From Myxococcus landrumus (GTDB taxonomy: Bacteria > Myxococcota > Myxococcia > Myxococcales > Myxococcaceae), in contig NZ_CP071091.1 of the NCBI RefSeq assembly GCF_017301635.1, positions 9,168,501 to 9,232,500 on the forward strand: a stretch of 64,000 nucleotides of DNA, in the 5' to 3' direction. Of this stretch, positions 51,570 to 60,835 are shown one piece after another (the first letter of the stretch is position 1; each line of letters begins with the position of its first letter). Under the pieces are notes generated by a model. The model worked only from the letters and a program-made list of their open reading frames with translations. It made no database searches and was not told where the DNA came from. The position numbers and the translations under genes were made by a program.

Positions 51570-53366
51570 CTACTTGGTCTTGGCTTCGTCGTACGTCTTC
51601 AGTTGGGCCTCGACGCCCTTGCGATAGGGGTGATTCTCGGGGGCGAGCTCCAGGAACTTCCGGTAGTGCTTCGCGCCCTCATCAATCTCGTTGAGGCGAG
51701 CCTTGGTGATACCCATCAAGAGCTGGCAGTCCGGATTCGAGTTGTCCTTCTTGGCGCATTGCTCCGCGACGTTGAGGGCATCCCGGTACTTGCCCGCCTT
51801 GACGAGGGCCTGAGACTTCTTGACCAGCTCGGCGGTCTGCTCGTCGAGGACTTCGGCGGGAGTCTTGGCGACAGGCTGTTCCTTGCCACCCGCTGGCTTG
51901 ACCTCGGGAGGCGTCTTCGCCGCCGCGGCCTGCTGCGCCGCTGCCTCCGCATCCGCGGTCAACTTCGCGAACCGAGTCTTCAGCTCTCCATGGCGCTTGG
52001 CGAAAGCCTTGCTGCCTGCCGCGGCTTCGATCAGGCCACGAGCCTGTTCCAGGTCCCCATCCGCCAGGGCCTTCTCAGCAGCATCGAGCTGGGCCTTGTT
52101 CGCCCGCTCGGCCTTCACTTCTTCGCCGAGCGCCTTGGCTTCCTTGGTGAGCTGTCCCGCCGCCGCCATCTGCGCCGCCGTGGAGTCAGCAAGGTCGAGG
52201 TCCTGTGCCGCGAGTGCCTTGCGCGTCTCCGCCATCAACTGGTCCAGCGAAGGCTTCGCCGGGGCCGGAGGCGTCTCGGGCGGCTGGGTCTCCGGCTGCT
52301 CCACGGGCGGCGTCGGGTCGGCAACGGCCGTCTTTGGCGGAGTCGCGGGCTGTGCCGGCTGTGTCGCCACCGGGGGATTCTGGCCGGGCTGGGGATTCGT
52401 GCCCTGTCCCTGCACCATGTTCCAGATGAAGAAGCCACCGATGCCCAGCGCGAGGGCGAGGATCGGAGGCAGCACGAACTTCATCTTGCTGCCAGACGGC
52501 TGCTCCGAATCGTCGCCTTCGTCAGCGGCATCACCCGCGAGCAGGAAGCGCAGCTTCACATGGCCCAGCTCGACGATGTCGCCGCTGCCCAGGGACGCTT
52601 GAGCGTAGCTCTCGCCGTTGACCGTCATCCCGTTGGCGGACTGCATGTCGATGACGCGCCACTCGCCCGTCGCCTCGCGAACCAGCTTGGCGTGTGTGCG
52701 CGACAGCGAGCGATGATCCAACGCGATGTCGTTGTCGTCCGTGCGGCCGATGCGCAGCTCGGTCCTGATGCACGCGAACTCCTGACCGCGGAGCTCGTCG
52801 GGACTCAGCACCACCAGTCGGGGGGCATCATGGGTGGGGATGTCCTCGAGCTTGCGAGGGCGATCCGCCTCCACATGATCCAACCGGATGATGGACGTGG
52901 AGTTCCGGCGCTTGTCCGCCGAGTCCTGGGATGGGGGCGTGTGGTCGTTCTCGTCGCCACCTCCTCCCCCAGCCTCGTCCTCGTCCCGGGACGAGCGTGC
53001 GGGCTCGTTGGGCTCTGGCTCCGGTTCTTGCCGGCGCGCGGGTACCTTGGTGGTGATGGCGCCAACCGCATTGGCGCCCTCGGCCTGGAGCGCCAGGTCG
53101 TAGTCGCCAATCTGGATCAGATCACCCTCACTGAGGGGTGACTGACCCGCGATTCGCTCGCCGTTGATCCGGGTGCCGTTATAGCTACCCAGGTCCTCCA
53201 CCACGACATGGCCGTTCAACCGCACCAGTCGTGCGTGCCGACGTGACACGTTTCGTTCGGTCAGGCGGATGGTGTTTCCCTCCTGACGTCCGATGGTGAT
53301 CTCGTCGCGCACGAAGGGAACAACGGTCTTGCGCCCCTCGTCGTCTTCGATGATGAGCTTCAGCAC
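51570..53366 (-). CDS. double-FHA membrane protein with TPR-like tail
   Basis: A 598-residue protein. FHA1 (about 20–95) has ITIGRQEGNTIRLTERNVSRRHARL and GSYNGTRING; FHA2 (about 205–275) has LRIGRTDDNDIALDHRSLSRTHAKL and SANGMTVNG. Both keep the phospho-Thr-reading Arg, Ser and Asn. An acidic, Ser/Pro-rich linker joins them. One membrane helix (about 296–316, FVLPPILALALGIGGFFIW) comes next, then Pro/Gln-rich and helical Ala/Lys-rich periplasmic sequence ending in a TPR-like repeat (ALNVAEQCAKKDNSNPDCQLLMGIT). Start is GTG 53366, where conserved LKLIIEDDEGR begins; a long upstream frame is an antisense shadow of the rhomboid gene. It probably reads Ser/Thr-kinase phosphorylation and passes the state across the membrane. 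Confidence 0.85.
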   Translation of the reverse strand: MLKLIIEDDEGRKTVVPFVRDEITIGRQEGNTIRLTERNVSRRHARLVRLNGHVVVEDLGSYNGTRINGERIAGQSPLSEGDLIQIGDYDLALQAEGANAVGAITTKVPARRQEPEPEPNEPARSSRDEDEAGGGGGDENDHTPPSQDSADKRRNSTSIIRLDHVEADRPRKLEDIPTHDAPRLVVLSPDELRGQEFACIRTELRIGRTDDNDIALDHRSLSRTHAKLVREATGEWRVIDMQSANGMTVNGESYAQASLGSGDIVELGHVKLRFLLAGDAADEGDDSEQPSGSKMKFVLPPILALALGIGGFFIWNMVQGQGTNPQPGQNPPVATQPAQPATPPKTAVADPTPPVEQPETQPPETPPAPAKPSLDQLMAETRKALAAQDLDLADSTAAQMAAAGQLTKEAKALGEEVKAERANKAQLDAAEKALADGDLEQARGLIEAAAGSKAFAKRHGELKTRFAKLTADAEAAAQQAAAAKTPPEVKPAGGKEQPVAKTPAEVLDEQTAELVKKSQALVKAGKYRDALNVAEQCAKKDNSNPDCQLLMGITKARLNEIDEGAKHYRKFLELAPENHPYRKGVEAQLKTYDEAKTK

Positions 53367-53417
53367 GGGTCCGATCCGCGTACAGTCATAGCAGAACGGC
53401 CTTTCCACGCACAAGTC

Positions 53418-55082
53418 ATGCATCCCCCTCAAATGACAGGACTTTCTCCCCGGCAGGTGGGGCAAACGGCCCTGTTGTCCATCGGTCAACCGGCCGGAGA
53501 AGGTGGGGTTCGAGTGCATCCCTGGGTCACGGTGGCCCTGGCTGGGGTCCTCGTGGGGCTTCATGGCGTCCTCTGGACCCAAGGGCCGGTGGACGTGGAT
53601 GTGCTGGTGAGGTGGGGCGCCAAGGCGGGGCCGTTGGTGTTGGAGGCCGGGCAGGTGTGGCGCCTGCTGACGGCCAACCTCCTGCACCGGGACGTCCTTC
53701 ATCTGTTGCTCAACGTCACCGTGCTCGTGGCCGCGGGCAGCGCGCTGGAGCGGGTCTGCCGGCGGAGCGACTACCTCGCGTTCCTGGTGACGGTGGCGCT
53801 GACCACGATGGCCAGCTCGCTCGCCTGGTCGGGTGCGGTGAGCGTGGGGGCCTCGGGGCTGGTCTATGGATGTCTGGGGGCGCTGCTGGTGCTGGGTCGA
53901 CGCCACCGCTCGCTCTTCCGCGTCCGTTGGCTCTCGGGTGAAAGCGCGCTCCCCACGGTGCTGGTGTTCCTGTGGATGGGGTGGACGTCGGTCGGCGTGG
54001 ACAATGCGGGTCACCTGGGTGGGCTCGTTGCGGGAGGGCTCGCCGGAGCCTTCCTGGAGCCTCGCGACCTGGCGGCGCGGCGGAGCCTGTTGAGGCCGCT
54101 CGTGGGCGTTCTCGCCGCGATGGTGGTCGCGACCGTGGTGGTGACGGAGCGTTCGGGCTGGCGTGTGGAGCGCGATGACGGCTTCGGCGTGTCGGTGGAG
54201 CTGCCAGAGGGCTGGCGCGGCGAGATGGATGGGCAGGGGCGGCGGACGTTCTCCAACGGCTTGCCGGGCCTCGGGCGCGCGACGTTCTCCGCGGAGGCCA
54301 TCGAGACGGGCGAGCCGGTGGATGGATTCGCGCAGGCGCGGCGCTACCAGGAAGACATATTGCCGTTGGGAGTGCCCGGCCCCGAGGGGCGGACGCTGTC
54401 GGTGCAGGGACCGTCGACGACCCAGGTGGGCGGACGCATGGCGCAGCGGCTGCGCGCTCGGCTCGAGGGCCCTGGGGAAGGACGGCACCTCATCGCGTAC
54501 TTCGTGCCTCGCGGTGAGTGGGTCTACCGCCTCGTCTTCACCTGGCCCGGGCAGTGGCCCGCCTATCAGGATGTCGTGGGGCGCATGGTGGCGGAGTTGC
54601 GATTCGACGAGCCCTCGGTGCTGCGCGAGGCGAGGGGGCGGGCCTTGCTGATGCCGGGGGCCCCGGAGCCTCGGCGGGAGCTGGGCGCGGTGCTTCGCCG
54701 CCTGGGGCATCCCAGGTTCGCCATCACTCCGCTCTCGGAGTCGGTGAACCAGTCGCCCTCGCACGTGGGGGGACGCGTGGAGCTTGCTCGCGCGCTGCTC
54801 GAGGCCGGGAGAGTGGAGGAGGGGTGCCACGCCGCGGACGAGGCCCAGGTCTACGGGCCCTCTGACACAGGGGCGCTGGAGGCGGGCGTGCGGTGCGAGC
54901 TGGCACGAGGCGCACTGCCGCGTGCCCTGGAGCGACTGGAAGAAGCCCGGCGAGTGGACCCACAGGATGCGCGACTGCGGGCCGCGGAGGCCGTGCTGCG
55001 GACCATGATGGAGACGGTTCCGTCCGGGCCCCCACCGGAGCTGCCTCCGGCGGGGGGACCTGTCGTCAGTCCTCGTCCTTGA
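53418..55082 (+). CDS. rhomboid family intramembrane serine protease with C-terminal repeat domain
   Basis: A 554-residue protein. Six or so membrane helices fill residues 30–245. The catalytic dyad is visible: Ser146 in VGASGLVYG and His199 in DNAGHLGGLVAGG, with NVTVLVAAGSALE and HLLLN before them, so it should cleave membrane-anchored substrates. After the last helix comes a soluble beta-rich domain (about 248–415) and a TPR-like region (about 430–540: VELARALLEAGRVEEGCHAADEAQVYGP). ATG 53418 is the first start; ATG 53433 is an alternative. It is divergent from the FHA gene, 51 bp away, and its 3' end overlaps the RNA-ligase gene by 17 bp. Confidence 0.85.
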   Translation: MHPPQMTGLSPRQVGQTALLSIGQPAGEGGVRVHPWVTVALAGVLVGLHGVLWTQGPVDVDVLVRWGAKAGPLVLEAGQVWRLLTANLLHRDVLHLLLNVTVLVAAGSALERVCRRSDYLAFLVTVALTTMASSLAWSGAVSVGASGLVYGCLGALLVLGRRHRSLFRVRWLSGESALPTVLVFLWMGWTSVGVDNAGHLGGLVAGGLAGAFLEPRDLAARRSLLRPLVGVLAAMVVATVVVTERSGWRVERDDGFGVSVELPEGWRGEMDGQGRRTFSNGLPGLGRATFSAEAIETGEPVDGFAQARRYQEDILPLGVPGPEGRTLSVQGPSTTQVGGRMAQRLRARLEGPGEGRHLIAYFVPRGEWVYRLVFTWPGQWPAYQDVVGRMVAELRFDEPSVLREARGRALLMPGAPEPRRELGAVLRRLGHPRFAITPLSESVNQSPSHVGGRVELARALLEAGRVEEGCHAADEAQVYGPSDTGALEAGVRCELARGALPRALERLEEARRVDPQDARLRAAEAVLRTMMETVPSGPPPELPPAGGPVVSPRP

Positions 55083-56067
55083 GCAGGAAGTCGTTGTTGA
55101 TGACCTTGAACGACAGCCTGCTGCCACCGAGCGTGGGCGAGGTCCGCTCGACGAGGGGGCGGATGACGATGCCCTCCTTGCGGTTCTTCGTGCCGCTGTA
55201 GGTCCCCTGCGCGAGCTTCAGGTAGTGCTCCAGGCTGTGGTCGAACGTCCGCGCGGCCTCACCCGTGACGACGTGCTCCACGGGCACCGTGCGCAGCCCG
55301 AGCCGCGTGCAGAACGCGAGGAACTCCGAGTGGCCCAGGTACTGCTCGGTCCGGGTGTCGTGGACGCTGAAGACGAACAGGTCCACGGCGTCCAGCGCCA
55401 GCCGGTTCTTCTGGACGCTCGGGCCGCAGAGCTCACCCTGGATGGCGAAGCCCGGAGGGAGCACGGTGGCCAGGTCGTACTTCTGGGCCATGAGCCACAC
55501 CTTGCTCGTGCCCGGTCTCAGCGACCAGTTGCGCGAACACGCCACCAGGGTCCCATCGAGCGTCTTGAAGAACGTCGCGGAGGTGCCGTCCAGCTTGGTG
55601 GTGACGTAGAAGTCGTGGCCTCGAAGCTCGTCCAGCACGCCCAGGGCGGACTGCAACCGGATTTCATCTGTCTTCGGGACCTCAACAGGGAAGGGCGCGG
55701 CGACGTCACTGCCCTCGGGCGGCGTGGGCTCGAACTTCACCACGCCCAGTGGCTCGCGGACGTCCGTGCCCACGGGCGGTACCTCGCCACCGAGAATCGA
55801 CACTGGGAGGGCGAGCCCCTGGGAGAGGACGCCTCGAAGTCGCGCCGTCTTCACCCGGAAGCCTCGGGGCCGGAGGAACTCCGCCCAGTCCTTGCCCTCG
55901 GGAAGCTGGCTGTCGATTTCAAAGAAGACACACGCGTCGCCGACGCGGAACTCTCCCTTCCTCACCACCACGTCCCAGCCCATCACCCTCGCCCTCAGGA
56001 TGCTGTCGGCTCCAGGAATGTCCTCCAGGTGGTCCACCTTCTGAATCGAGACGAGCTTTCTCTCCAT
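55066..56067 (-). CDS. RNA ligase, DRB0094/Rnl5-like family
   Basis: A 333-residue nucleotidyltransferase. An N-terminal OB-type domain (about 1–110, with VGDACVFFEIDSQLP) is followed by the ligase domain: motif I KLDGTS with the AMP-accepting Lys158, motif III-like DLFVFSVHD, motif IV KEGIVIRP, and motif V LSFKVINNDFLLK. Order and N-terminal OB domain match the Deinococcus DRB0094 family, which seals 3'-OH/5'-phosphate nicks in RNA-DNA hybrids. A repair role after RNA damage is plausible. No toxin, end-healing enzyme or RtcB-type partner is adjacent. The stop lies inside the end of the convergent rhomboid gene, an unusual 17-bp overlap. Confidence 0.87.
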   Translation of the reverse strand: MERKLVSIQKVDHLEDIPGADSILRARVMGWDVVVRKGEFRVGDACVFFEIDSQLPEGKDWAEFLRPRGFRVKTARLRGVLSQGLALPVSILGGEVPPVGTDVREPLGVVKFEPTPPEGSDVAAPFPVEVPKTDEIRLQSALGVLDELRGHDFYVTTKLDGTSATFFKTLDGTLVACSRNWSLRPGTSKVWLMAQKYDLATVLPPGFAIQGELCGPSVQKNRLALDAVDLFVFSVHDTRTEQYLGHSEFLAFCTRLGLRTVPVEHVVTGEAARTFDHSLEHYLKLAQGTYSGTKNRKEGIVIRPLVERTSPTLGGSRLSFKVINNDFLLKDED

Positions 56068-56179
56068 GGAGCCTTCTCCTTAGTCCGGCGAACGCCGGCG
56101 CGCTTGGGACGAGGAGATGCGCCCCGGCTGACGTCACCCCTTCATGACGCGGGGCAGCACCCTCGAAACCAAGGGGCGT

Positions 56180-57055
56180 TCACCACTTCGTGCTGAAGGC
56201 GCGCACCACGAGGCCCGCGTCGAGCGTCCACTCGTCGCGGAACGAAAGCCCCGCATCACCTCGGACGTAGCCTCCCGCGAGCCGCAGCGCGATGGGCTGG
56301 TCCGCCACCGCGAGGAACACACGCTCCAGGGCCGCATCGGCGCGCGCCCGGAAGCGCGTTCCACCGTCGATGCTCAGGTTCCACCCTGCGAGTCCCGTCG
56401 CGCGAAGCGCCCACAGCCCGTCATCGCTCTCCAGTCCCAGGTCGACCATCAGCGAGGTGAAGGGGGACAGCATGTGGGTCGTGCTGTCGCGGGAGTGGCG
56501 CAGGGTGTGGCTCGCGGCCGGGCCAATGCCCAGCCACATCCTGCCCGTCTCCGAGCGCAAGGGGTCGATGAGGAGCCCCACTCGCCCGGTCTCCAGCGTC
56601 CAACCGGGGCCTTCCCACACACGACGCTGCAGGTGCGCCGCGCGCACCGCCACCGTCACGTCGAAGGGGAAGGGGATGCGCACCGGCCTCGCGGTGGGCA
56701 CCAGGATGAAGCCTTCCTCCAGATGCCGGCGCAGAAGCCCGTCATACGCGACGAGGTCCAGCCCTCGCTTGTCTCCGTCCCAGAGTTCCACCCCGAGGAG
56801 CCGATGGTTCGTGAACCACGGCGTGCCCTTGCTGTGGCTGCTGTACCCGGTGCGGATGCGGATGCCCGCGCGCAGGGACGCCGCGGTCGCGCCGCTGCGC
56901 CCCGTCATGCCCGCGCCGACGAGCAGCCCGTCCCCCGGGTCGAAGCAGATGGGATACCCATCGCCCGGCGTGTCCTCGCGGGTGCAAGGTGACGGGGGCT
57001 CTGCTCCCGTCGCCGGGGCCGAGGCCAGGAGCAATGCGAGTCCAAGGGCGAGCAC
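56180..57055 (-). CDS. exported beta-barrel-like protein, unknown function
   Basis: A 291-residue protein with a signal peptide (MLALGLALLLASAPATGAE). The rest alternates polar and hydrophobic residues in many short strands with frequent Gly and aromatic residues, and the last residue is Trp, a common feature of outer-membrane barrels. Two Cys near the N-terminus (PCTRED, PICFD) could pair. The start is GTG 57055, only 3 bp after the stop of the upstream gene, so both are one operon. No named family was recognised. Confidence 0.7.
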   Translation of the reverse strand: MLALGLALLLASAPATGAEPPSPCTREDTPGDGYPICFDPGDGLLVGAGMTGRSGATAASLRAGIRIRTGYSSHSKGTPWFTNHRLLGVELWDGDKRGLDLVAYDGLLRRHLEEGFILVPTARPVRIPFPFDVTVAVRAAHLQRRVWEGPGWTLETGRVGLLIDPLRSETGRMWLGIGPAASHTLRHSRDSTTHMLSPFTSLMVDLGLESDDGLWALRATGLAGWNLSIDGGTRFRARADAALERVFLAVADQPIALRLAGGYVRGDAGLSFRDEWTLDAGLVVRAFSTKW

Positions 57056-57058
57056 GGC

Positions 57059-58288
57059 CTAGTTCCGAGCCTTGTCAGCCAAGGGGGCGGTGTGGCGCGC
57101 GGGGGCCCACAGCGAGAAGCGCAGGCCCGCGGACGCGGACCATTCCCAGCGCGTGGGCAGGTGCGGGAGGTCGTTGCGCCACGAGCCGCGAGCATCCGCC
57201 ACCAGGCTCAAGGGCTGGTCATTGATGGCCAGCAGGATGAGTTCGTAGCCGGCGTAGACCTTCAGTCGCTCCGGGCGCAGCGGACGCCCTTCCACCCTGC
57301 GCGACAGCAGCACCTTCTCCGCCTCCGCGCCGAAGCGCAGGTGGTGGAACCCATCCCGGTCCAGCGTCAGGTCGCCCTCCAGCACCGCGCCCGGCACCAG
57401 CGTGTTGACGTCGTTCTTGTAGTCGCGCTCCGCGGAGGGGCCCGCGCGCACGCGCACGAAGGACACCTTGTCCGCCGAGTGCCACAGGTCCAGCGTGGCA
57501 TGCACGGTGCCCCAGGTGAGGAACCCACCCTCGAGCTCTCCGCGCTCCAGTTCCTCCACGCGCAGCACTTCAATCCACGTCCCCAGGTTGATGCTGATGT
57601 CGTGGCGGCGCGGCTCGCCGAAGAACGTCGTCACGCGAAACAGGGGCTCATCACGCTCGACGCTGAAGTCGTAGCGAAACAAGGTCGTGTCGAACGACGG
57701 CTCTCCCAGGAACAGCTCCGACTCCAAGAGCCGCATCCGGTGCAGCCGCTTCCCGTCGGGGATTTCCAGCGCGATGCCGAAGTCCAGGCGCACGCGGTTC
57801 TCCAGCACCTTGGCCGGCGTCTGCAGCGGACTCCAGGCGCCTCCGAGCCAGATGCGGCGGTGCAGGTCGAAGTTGAACTGCATCACCCGGCCCCGCTCGT
57901 CGCGGTACCAGCCCGGCGGCGCGTCCGCGATGGAGGGCTCCATCTGGTACGTCTTCAGCGAATCCCCCGGAACGGGCACATGTATCTCGCTGACGCAGGC
58001 GCGCACCCGCTCCAGGGGCCGCTCCGTCTCCTGCCCGCTCGCATCCAGCTCATGGCTGGGGGTGACGAGACAGTGCCGCTGCTCGTGGTTGCACTGGGCC
58101 CGCCACTGTCCCGAGGGCACCGACTTCGTCGGCCCCAGGTTGAGACACACCACGAGGCGCTCCGCGTCCTGCACGGGCAGCGGGTCCCTGGCCGGCTGAA
58201 GGACGAGCGTGGGGGGCTGGGCAGGGGGGCTGTCCTCCACCTGCGAGAGGAGCAGCGCGAACCCCAGGGTCACCGCTGAGACAAGCAT
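57059..58288 (-). CDS. exported protein with beta-rich C-terminal half, unknown function
   Basis: A 409-residue protein with an N-terminal signal-like segment (MLVSAVTLGFALLLSQ). A Cys-containing N-terminal section of about 100 residues (CLNLGPTKSVP, QCNHEQRHCLV) precedes a long beta-rich region (from about 140), with strands such as GIALEIPDGKRLHRMRLLESELFLG and HATLDLWHSADKVSFVRVRAGP. It looks like the partner of the smaller barrel-like protein directly downstream. Perhaps together they form an outer-membrane or secretion-related pair. ATG 58288 is the natural start. No family recognised. Confidence 0.7.
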   Translation of the reverse strand: MLVSAVTLGFALLLSQVEDSPPAQPPTLVLQPARDPLPVQDAERLVVCLNLGPTKSVPSGQWRAQCNHEQRHCLVTPSHELDASGQETERPLERVRACVSEIHVPVPGDSLKTYQMEPSIADAPPGWYRDERGRVMQFNFDLHRRIWLGGAWSPLQTPAKVLENRVRLDFGIALEIPDGKRLHRMRLLESELFLGEPSFDTTLFRYDFSVERDEPLFRVTTFFGEPRRHDISINLGTWIEVLRVEELERGELEGGFLTWGTVHATLDLWHSADKVSFVRVRAGPSAERDYKNDVNTLVPGAVLEGDLTLDRDGFHHLRFGAEAEKVLLSRRVEGRPLRPERLKVYAGYELILLAINDQPLSLVADARGSWRNDLPHLPTRWEWSASAGLRFSLWAPARHTAPLADKARN

Positions 58289-58435
58289 GAAGCCTCCGAA
58301 ACTGGACGGGAGGCCGCCCTTACAAGGCCCGTGCCCTCGGTCGCCCAGTCGGCGCGCTCATGTATGCCTCCCACCTTCGTGCAGGCTCTTGCACAATGGT
58401 GCGCACGCCGCCTCACGGGGGGCCTCCAGCGGAGG

Positions 58436-58464
58436 TCGACCCGAGGGGGAGGCGGGGATATAAG
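58436..58464 (+). promoter_or_regulatory. possible promoter of the GT83–ABC operon
   Basis: TCGACC (58436–58441), a 17-bp spacer and TATAAG (58459–58464) lie 62 bp before the chosen start. The -10 matches five of six positions; the -35 only four. Tentative. Confidence 0.35.
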
Positions 58465-58525
58465 GCCGCGTCCTGCCCTCAATACGCAGGCAACCGCCCG
58501 AAACGATTCAAGGAGCCCTTCACCC

Positions 58526-60835
58526 GTGGCGAGCGACGGCGAACAGCAGGAACAGCAGCGCGAGCAGACCTTCGCCGAGGCGGTCCTCGGCAAGGAGACC
58601 TTCTCCGCGCGGTGGATGCAGCGGTGGTTGGCGCTGTCGGACAGCGCTCGGGTGGTGACGGCGACGGCCTTCTTCGCCGCCTTGCTCTTCCTCCCGTACC
58701 TGGGCGCGGTGGGGCTCTGGGACTGCTGGGAGACGCACTACGGCGAAGTGGCGCGGAGCATGGTCGTCCGCCGCGACTACGTGTTCCCCTTCTGGGAGAA
58801 CGCGTGGTTCTTCTCCAAGCCTCCGCTCACCATGTGGATGCAGGCGCTGGGCATGCAGGTGGTGGGCACCGTGCGCGCCGGCGACAAGCTGGGCCTGTTC
58901 ACGGAGTGGGGCATGCGCGTGCCCTTCGCGCTCCTGAGCATCACCGCCGTGGCGCTGCTGTCGCTGGCGGTCTCTCGCGTGGTGAGCCGCCGCGCGGGCC
59001 TGGCCACGGGCTTCGTGCTGGCCACGATGCCGATGTACTTCCTGCTCACCCGCCAGACGGTGACGGACACCCCGTTCGTCACGACGCTCGTCTGCGCGAT
59101 GGCGTGCGCGTTCATCGGCCAGCTCGATGACACGACGAAGCACCGCGCCGCCTGGTGGTACGGGTTCTATTTCTTCGCGGGCCTGTCCACGCTGGCCAAG
59201 GGCCTGTTGGGCGTGGGCCTCCCAGCGGTCATCCTGGTCCTCTACGCGGCCCTGGCCGTCATCCCCTGGGATGGGCCGAGCCTCGATGCGCACCTGCGCT
59301 GGCTGATGGACGGTGGCTTCCGCAAGGACGTGCGCGAGGGCCGTCAGCCCATGCCCGTGCTGTGGGCGCAGATGTTCCGCATGAAGCTGGGCTCCGGCAT
59401 CCTCGTGTTCTTCGCGGTGGCGGCGCCCTGGTACGTCGTGATGACGCTCTTCAGGGGAGTGGACGACGAGGGCAAGCTCTTCTGGTACCGCTTCTTCGTC
59501 CACGACCACCTCAACCGCCTCACCGCGGGCGTGTACACGTCCACTCCCGGCGGCACCTTCATCTACTTCATCGAGCAGGGCGGCTACGGCATCTTCCCTT
59601 GGGTCGCGCTGCTGCCGGGGGCCTTCGCCATCGTCGCCCGGCTGAAGCTGCGTTCGGAGAAGAAGGCGGACCACCTGGCGCTGCTCGCCACGGTGTGGGT
59701 GGCCTTCGCTTTCTGGCTGCTGGCCTCCAGCGCCACCAAGTTCCACCACTACGTCTTCCCCGTGCTGCCGGGCCTCGCGGTGCTCATCGCGCTGTTCATC
59801 GACCGGCTGTGGGAGGAGGGCATCTCCGCGCACGCGGTGAGCCTCATCTTCGGACTCGTCCTCTTCGCCCTCATCGGCAAGGACCTGGCGGAGAACCCGA
59901 AGAACTTCACCGACCTGTTCGTCTTCAACTACGAGCGGCCCTATCCGCAGGACCTGGTCACCAAGCCCATCGCGTTCTTCTCTCGCGCGCTGTGGACCGG
60001 AGACCTTGTCACGCTGGTGCTGCTGGCCTTCGGCGTCTACCTCTCGTTCGAGGCGTTCTCTCCGAAGTCCCAGGACAAGGTGACGCCGAGCTCGCGCGCG
60101 GTGGCGGTGTTGATGCTCCTGGGCGGACTGGCCACGCTGGCCGCCGTGACGTCTGGCGCGAAGGTGTCCGCCACGGGCCTCGTCGGCGTGGCGGTGGCGC
60201 TGGCGGGCGGCTTCCTCGGATGGCAGTCGCTGAAGGAGAAGCCAGAAGGGCGCGCGTCGCTCCAGACGCTGGCCTTCGTGCTGGGGTTGGCGGGCGCCGT
60301 GCTGGCGGTGCGTGGCTTCAAGAACCCCGTGGGCGAGGACTCGCTGCTGCGCTCGCTGTCGGAGCCCGTCAACGTCAAGGGCGCGATGGGCTTCGTCTTC
60401 GCGGTGGCGGGAGCGATGGCCGTGGTGGCCACGCTGATGCGCGCCCGGGTGATGCTGTTCGGCACGTTCTGGATGCTGGCCGCCAGCTTCTCGCTCTGGT
60501 TCAACTGGAACCACTGGGTGGACCTGTCCCACCACTGGACGCAGCGCGACCTCTTCTGGCGTTACTATGACCAACGCAAGGAGGGCGAGCCCATCATCGC
60601 GTACCTGATGAACTGGCGCGGCGAGACGCTCTACTCCAGCAACACCGTGGAGCAGTACCGCGGCGGCGACTACAACGCGAAGCTGCGCGCGGCCGTCGCG
60701 CGGCCCGGGCGCGAGTGGGTGCTGGCCGAGCAGAAGATGCTCAACACGCTGCGCAACGCGGTGGGGCCCGACAAGGTCGTCACGCCCATCGACCGCGACA
60801 TCAACAACAAGTTCGTCCTGGTGACCGTCGATTGA
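58526..60835 (+). CDS. ArnT-like (GT83) integral-membrane glycosyltransferase
   Basis: A 769-residue membrane protein with roughly 13–15 hydrophobic segments. The first outside loop has LWDCWETHYGEVARSMV, whose acidic residues match the ArnT/GT83 catalytic pattern, and RRDYVFPFWENAWFFSKPPLTMWM follows, as in lipid A 4-aminoarabinose transferase relatives. VLATMPMYFLLTRQTVTDTPFV is also conserved. The C-terminal third has further helices and a soluble domain. Start is GTG 58526, with AAGGAG at 58510–58515. It is the first gene of an operon with an ABC exporter, so both probably modify or deliver an envelope glycolipid. Confidence 0.86.
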   Translation: MASDGEQQEQQREQTFAEAVLGKETFSARWMQRWLALSDSARVVTATAFFAALLFLPYLGAVGLWDCWETHYGEVARSMVVRRDYVFPFWENAWFFSKPPLTMWMQALGMQVVGTVRAGDKLGLFTEWGMRVPFALLSITAVALLSLAVSRVVSRRAGLATGFVLATMPMYFLLTRQTVTDTPFVTTLVCAMACAFIGQLDDTTKHRAAWWYGFYFFAGLSTLAKGLLGVGLPAVILVLYAALAVIPWDGPSLDAHLRWLMDGGFRKDVREGRQPMPVLWAQMFRMKLGSGILVFFAVAAPWYVVMTLFRGVDDEGKLFWYRFFVHDHLNRLTAGVYTSTPGGTFIYFIEQGGYGIFPWVALLPGAFAIVARLKLRSEKKADHLALLATVWVAFAFWLLASSATKFHHYVFPVLPGLAVLIALFIDRLWEEGISAHAVSLIFGLVLFALIGKDLAENPKNFTDLFVFNYERPYPQDLVTKPIAFFSRALWTGDLVTLVLLAFGVYLSFEAFSPKSQDKVTPSSRAVAVLMLLGGLATLAAVTSGAKVSATGLVGVAVALAGGFLGWQSLKEKPEGRASLQTLAFVLGLAGAVLAVRGFKNPVGEDSLLRSLSEPVNVKGAMGFVFAVAGAMAVVATLMRARVMLFGTFWMLAASFSLWFNWNHWVDLSHHWTQRDLFWRYYDQRKEGEPIIAYLMNWRGETLYSSNTVEQYRGGDYNAKLRAAVARPGREWVLAEQKMLNTLRNAVGPDKVVTPIDRDINNKFVLVTVD

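Noticed and set aside
53367-55127. Long N-terminal extension of the FHA protein
   Set aside because: It runs antisense through the rhomboid gene, which has catalytic motifs. The conserved FHA N-terminus starts at GTG 53366.
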